From: Chaetoderma sp. LZ-2023a
Taxonomy: Eukaryota > Mollusca > Caudofoveata > Chaetodermatida > Chaetodermatidae
Length of the DNA stretch: 64,000 nucleotides
Assembly: GCA_034401795.1 (NCBI GenBank)
Contig: CM067366.1
Span: 86,637,671-86,701,670 of the forward strand
Direction of reading: 5' to 3'
Part shown: one piece after another, positions 24,701 to 27,700 of the stretch
Position numbering within the stretch: position 1 is the stretch's first letter
Layout of the letters: the number at the start of each line of letters is the position of its first letter
Program-made: the position numbers and the translations under genes
The notes under the pieces: generated by a model
The model's input: the letters and a program-made list of their open reading frames with translations, nothing else
Database searches by the model: none
What the model was told of the DNA's origin: nothing

Positions 24701-27700
24701 TTTGAGTGGTTGCTGTTGCTGCCTATGGCAGCAACAGCGCCCAGTCAAATTAGTTTCAAAATATTCAACAGGATATTTATTAAATAGTAAAGACATACAA
24801 TTCGTACAACAACAGTCTGTCTTCAAATATGTGTTCATGGCGTACTTATCTACGTCATTCATGATGTCATAATGATATCATTGATTGTGATGTCATTCTA
24901 CACATCACGTAATTTATTACGACATATGATAGATGGATAAAGTGGAAAGGTGCATTTGCATAGAGCACTACATGTAGTTCTGGCCTATGTCTACTCGCCT
25001 TGGGCTAGTGGTCTAGGTTTACTTACAACCCCTGAGCAGTCTGATATTATAATGTTTTCTAAGCAAACACAAGGAGCTAACCATCTGTATGTCTGTCTTC
25101 AATGCAACTTATGCTAATAAAATCGTTACTACTCTTGTGAAAGCTGTTGATGGTGGATTGAACCCACAACTGGCAAGTGCGCCTAGCATCATAGCCTACA
25201 ACCATTACTAACAGACCAACACCTCACGACAAAAATTCATACTTTGCCTGTTAGGCTTTGACAGGTGCGTGTTTCCCATATCCCATAAAGATGTACATGT
25301 TTCCTTTAAATGAAATCTGTTGTTGTCTCCTAAAACACAAAACTCCATCTGGTTCTTTTCCAAGCAAAGATGTGTTTTGAAACTCCGCTCGCAATTATTT
25401 TTCAGTAGATATATTAGTGTGTGATGCAACATCATAATTTTTGTCATGCCTGCAAAGCAGAAAGTGAGACCTATGTGTCAGTTTTCCGACAGTGACGGCG
25501 TCAACAGTGTTACGTTTAGCAGAACTTCTCCGCTTCTATTTCAGGATCAGTTAATCCTATTGCAACTAAACTTGTCTGTGTGGTTGCCTGTACTTTTAGG
25601 AAGCTGCATTATGATATTGAGGTCACGTACATGTGGCACTTCGGATGATGATGTCAACATTAAGTTTCTGCGATCATCTTTACCTATATTTTATTGGTAC
25701 AGTGTATAATCATTTCAATGGGCAATAACTTGACCTGTTGAATAGTTTGAAAACAATTTGACTAAAAGTTGTTGGTGGCTTAGCCACCAACAACTTTCAG
25801 TCAAATTGTTTTCAAAATATTCCGTAATCTGCATATCTAGAGTTAAACCCCATGGCCCATGGAAACTACTTTGCTGAAATTCAGCAGGCGGACAGTTAAT
25901 CGTACTGGAACCAGACTTGAACACGTTACCTATACCATAAGGAGACCGCATGATGATAGTGAGGTCACTAGGTCAAATGTCACGATCATTCTGAACTTGC
26001 TATTTGACAGAGCTGCTTTTCCAACGTTAAGTTTTTCCGTTTAACAGATCATTTACCTTTCATATTTTAGGATTGGCTAATCCTATTTCAACTAATCTTG
26101 GATACATGGTTTACCTGTAGTGTTAGGAACCATCATCACGACATTGCGGTTACAAGGTCAAGGGTCAATCCTTTAAATAACCCTTTAATTGCCAAATTTG
26201 GTCAAGAAAATCACAACGTTTGCTTATTGAATGTTCATTTGCAGACAAAGAGAGGACTATTAAAAAATATTTTACCGCTAGAATGAATGGCTCGGTTATA
26301 GTCTTCTCTTGGCGTGCAAATGGACAGACCAGTGTAGAGGTTGGTTTGGACCGGCTTGACCCATTAAAGGTTTAAAGTTCTAGTGTCAAAGCCAGCCAAA
26401 AACGGCATCTGTAGTGGTCTTGATTAATGTCCATTTGAAGCCCAAGAGGAGACTATTTATTGCTTTTTTGCTACCAGTACAATCTATCTGTCAAGTCAAT
26501 CCTTGTGGCAAACTGGTTTTCGTGAATCGCTGCCATTTGGGGGTGGGGGGGGGGGGGGAATCATGTGATGTATATCATCTGTTTTTGAAAATGTCCCACT
26601 GGAATGACTGGCTCATACAAGTGTTACCTGGTCTACCAATGGATATTTTTCAAGACCACTGCAGAAGCCAGTTTGGTTGGCTTGGCCACTAATGTGTTAA
26701 AGCTTATGTTACTCATCAAGATTGTGATTTGTGCACAACATGCTTTAATTCTGAGACTAAATTTGGCCAATTGACCATCGGTCAATCAATGCAGTATTGA
26801 TTGACAATATTTTATCCCTCACTGTCAGTCATTCAATAACGGGAAAGTAGCGTGTTTTACAAAGAGAATAGTTAATTGTTTTCCTCATAATGTGACCTCT
26901 GGCAATGGTTTGTAATATTTTTTAATAGTTGTTCTGATGTTAGAATACACGGTAACTCTCTGTAACCACTTATATTCCAATGTCTCAACTTGGGGACAAC
27001 TGTACAGGAAAGCTGTTGAATTTTTTAAACTAATTTGACTGGGAACTGTTGCTGTCTATGGCAGCAACAGCTCCCAGTCAGATTAGTTTCAAAATATTTA
27101 ACAGAATATTCCTTACATCTTTAAGAATTTGTCATTTCTGTTTTGTAAGATTTAAATGGTCAAATAAAAAACTTGTCATTGAAATCTTGTATCAGACGTG
27201 CACCTGTACATCTGCGGGCCTTTCCAGGGAATAAGTCCCGTGTTTAAAAATATTTTTTTGTCAGACGTTTGTTTTTTTACGCTATTCCCATGAGAGCGCC
27301 ATATGTTGAATGGTAATAAATACCCAGATATGGAGCTAGTTAAATAAGTCTAAAAAGGAATTTGACTCGGAAATATCTTAATCGCTTCTGAAATATTATT
27401 TTACAACTATTCACCAGGCTTAATTTAATAATAAATTTTCTTAAAACAGTATTTAGATTATATGATTCAGGATAAGAAGTGTTTAATGTGTTATTTATGG
27501 AGATAATATATTCCTGTTTATATCTTTTCAAAATGTTTATTTCAAAGCTCAGATATCTCTGAATGATTGGCAATTTTTATTAATGGAAGCCAGCCTGTTG
27601 TCAAATAAACAATTAAGTTTATATGTGAGTGGAGATCAGTGAGAATTAGTCGTGCTCCGTGAAATGATAAGCTGTCTAATTATCACAATGACTGACCATT

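Noticed and set aside
25135-25212. Functional tRNA gene on the minus strand
   Set aside because: The B box is good but the acceptor ends do not pair and the anticodon arm is not formed; treated as a SINE head.
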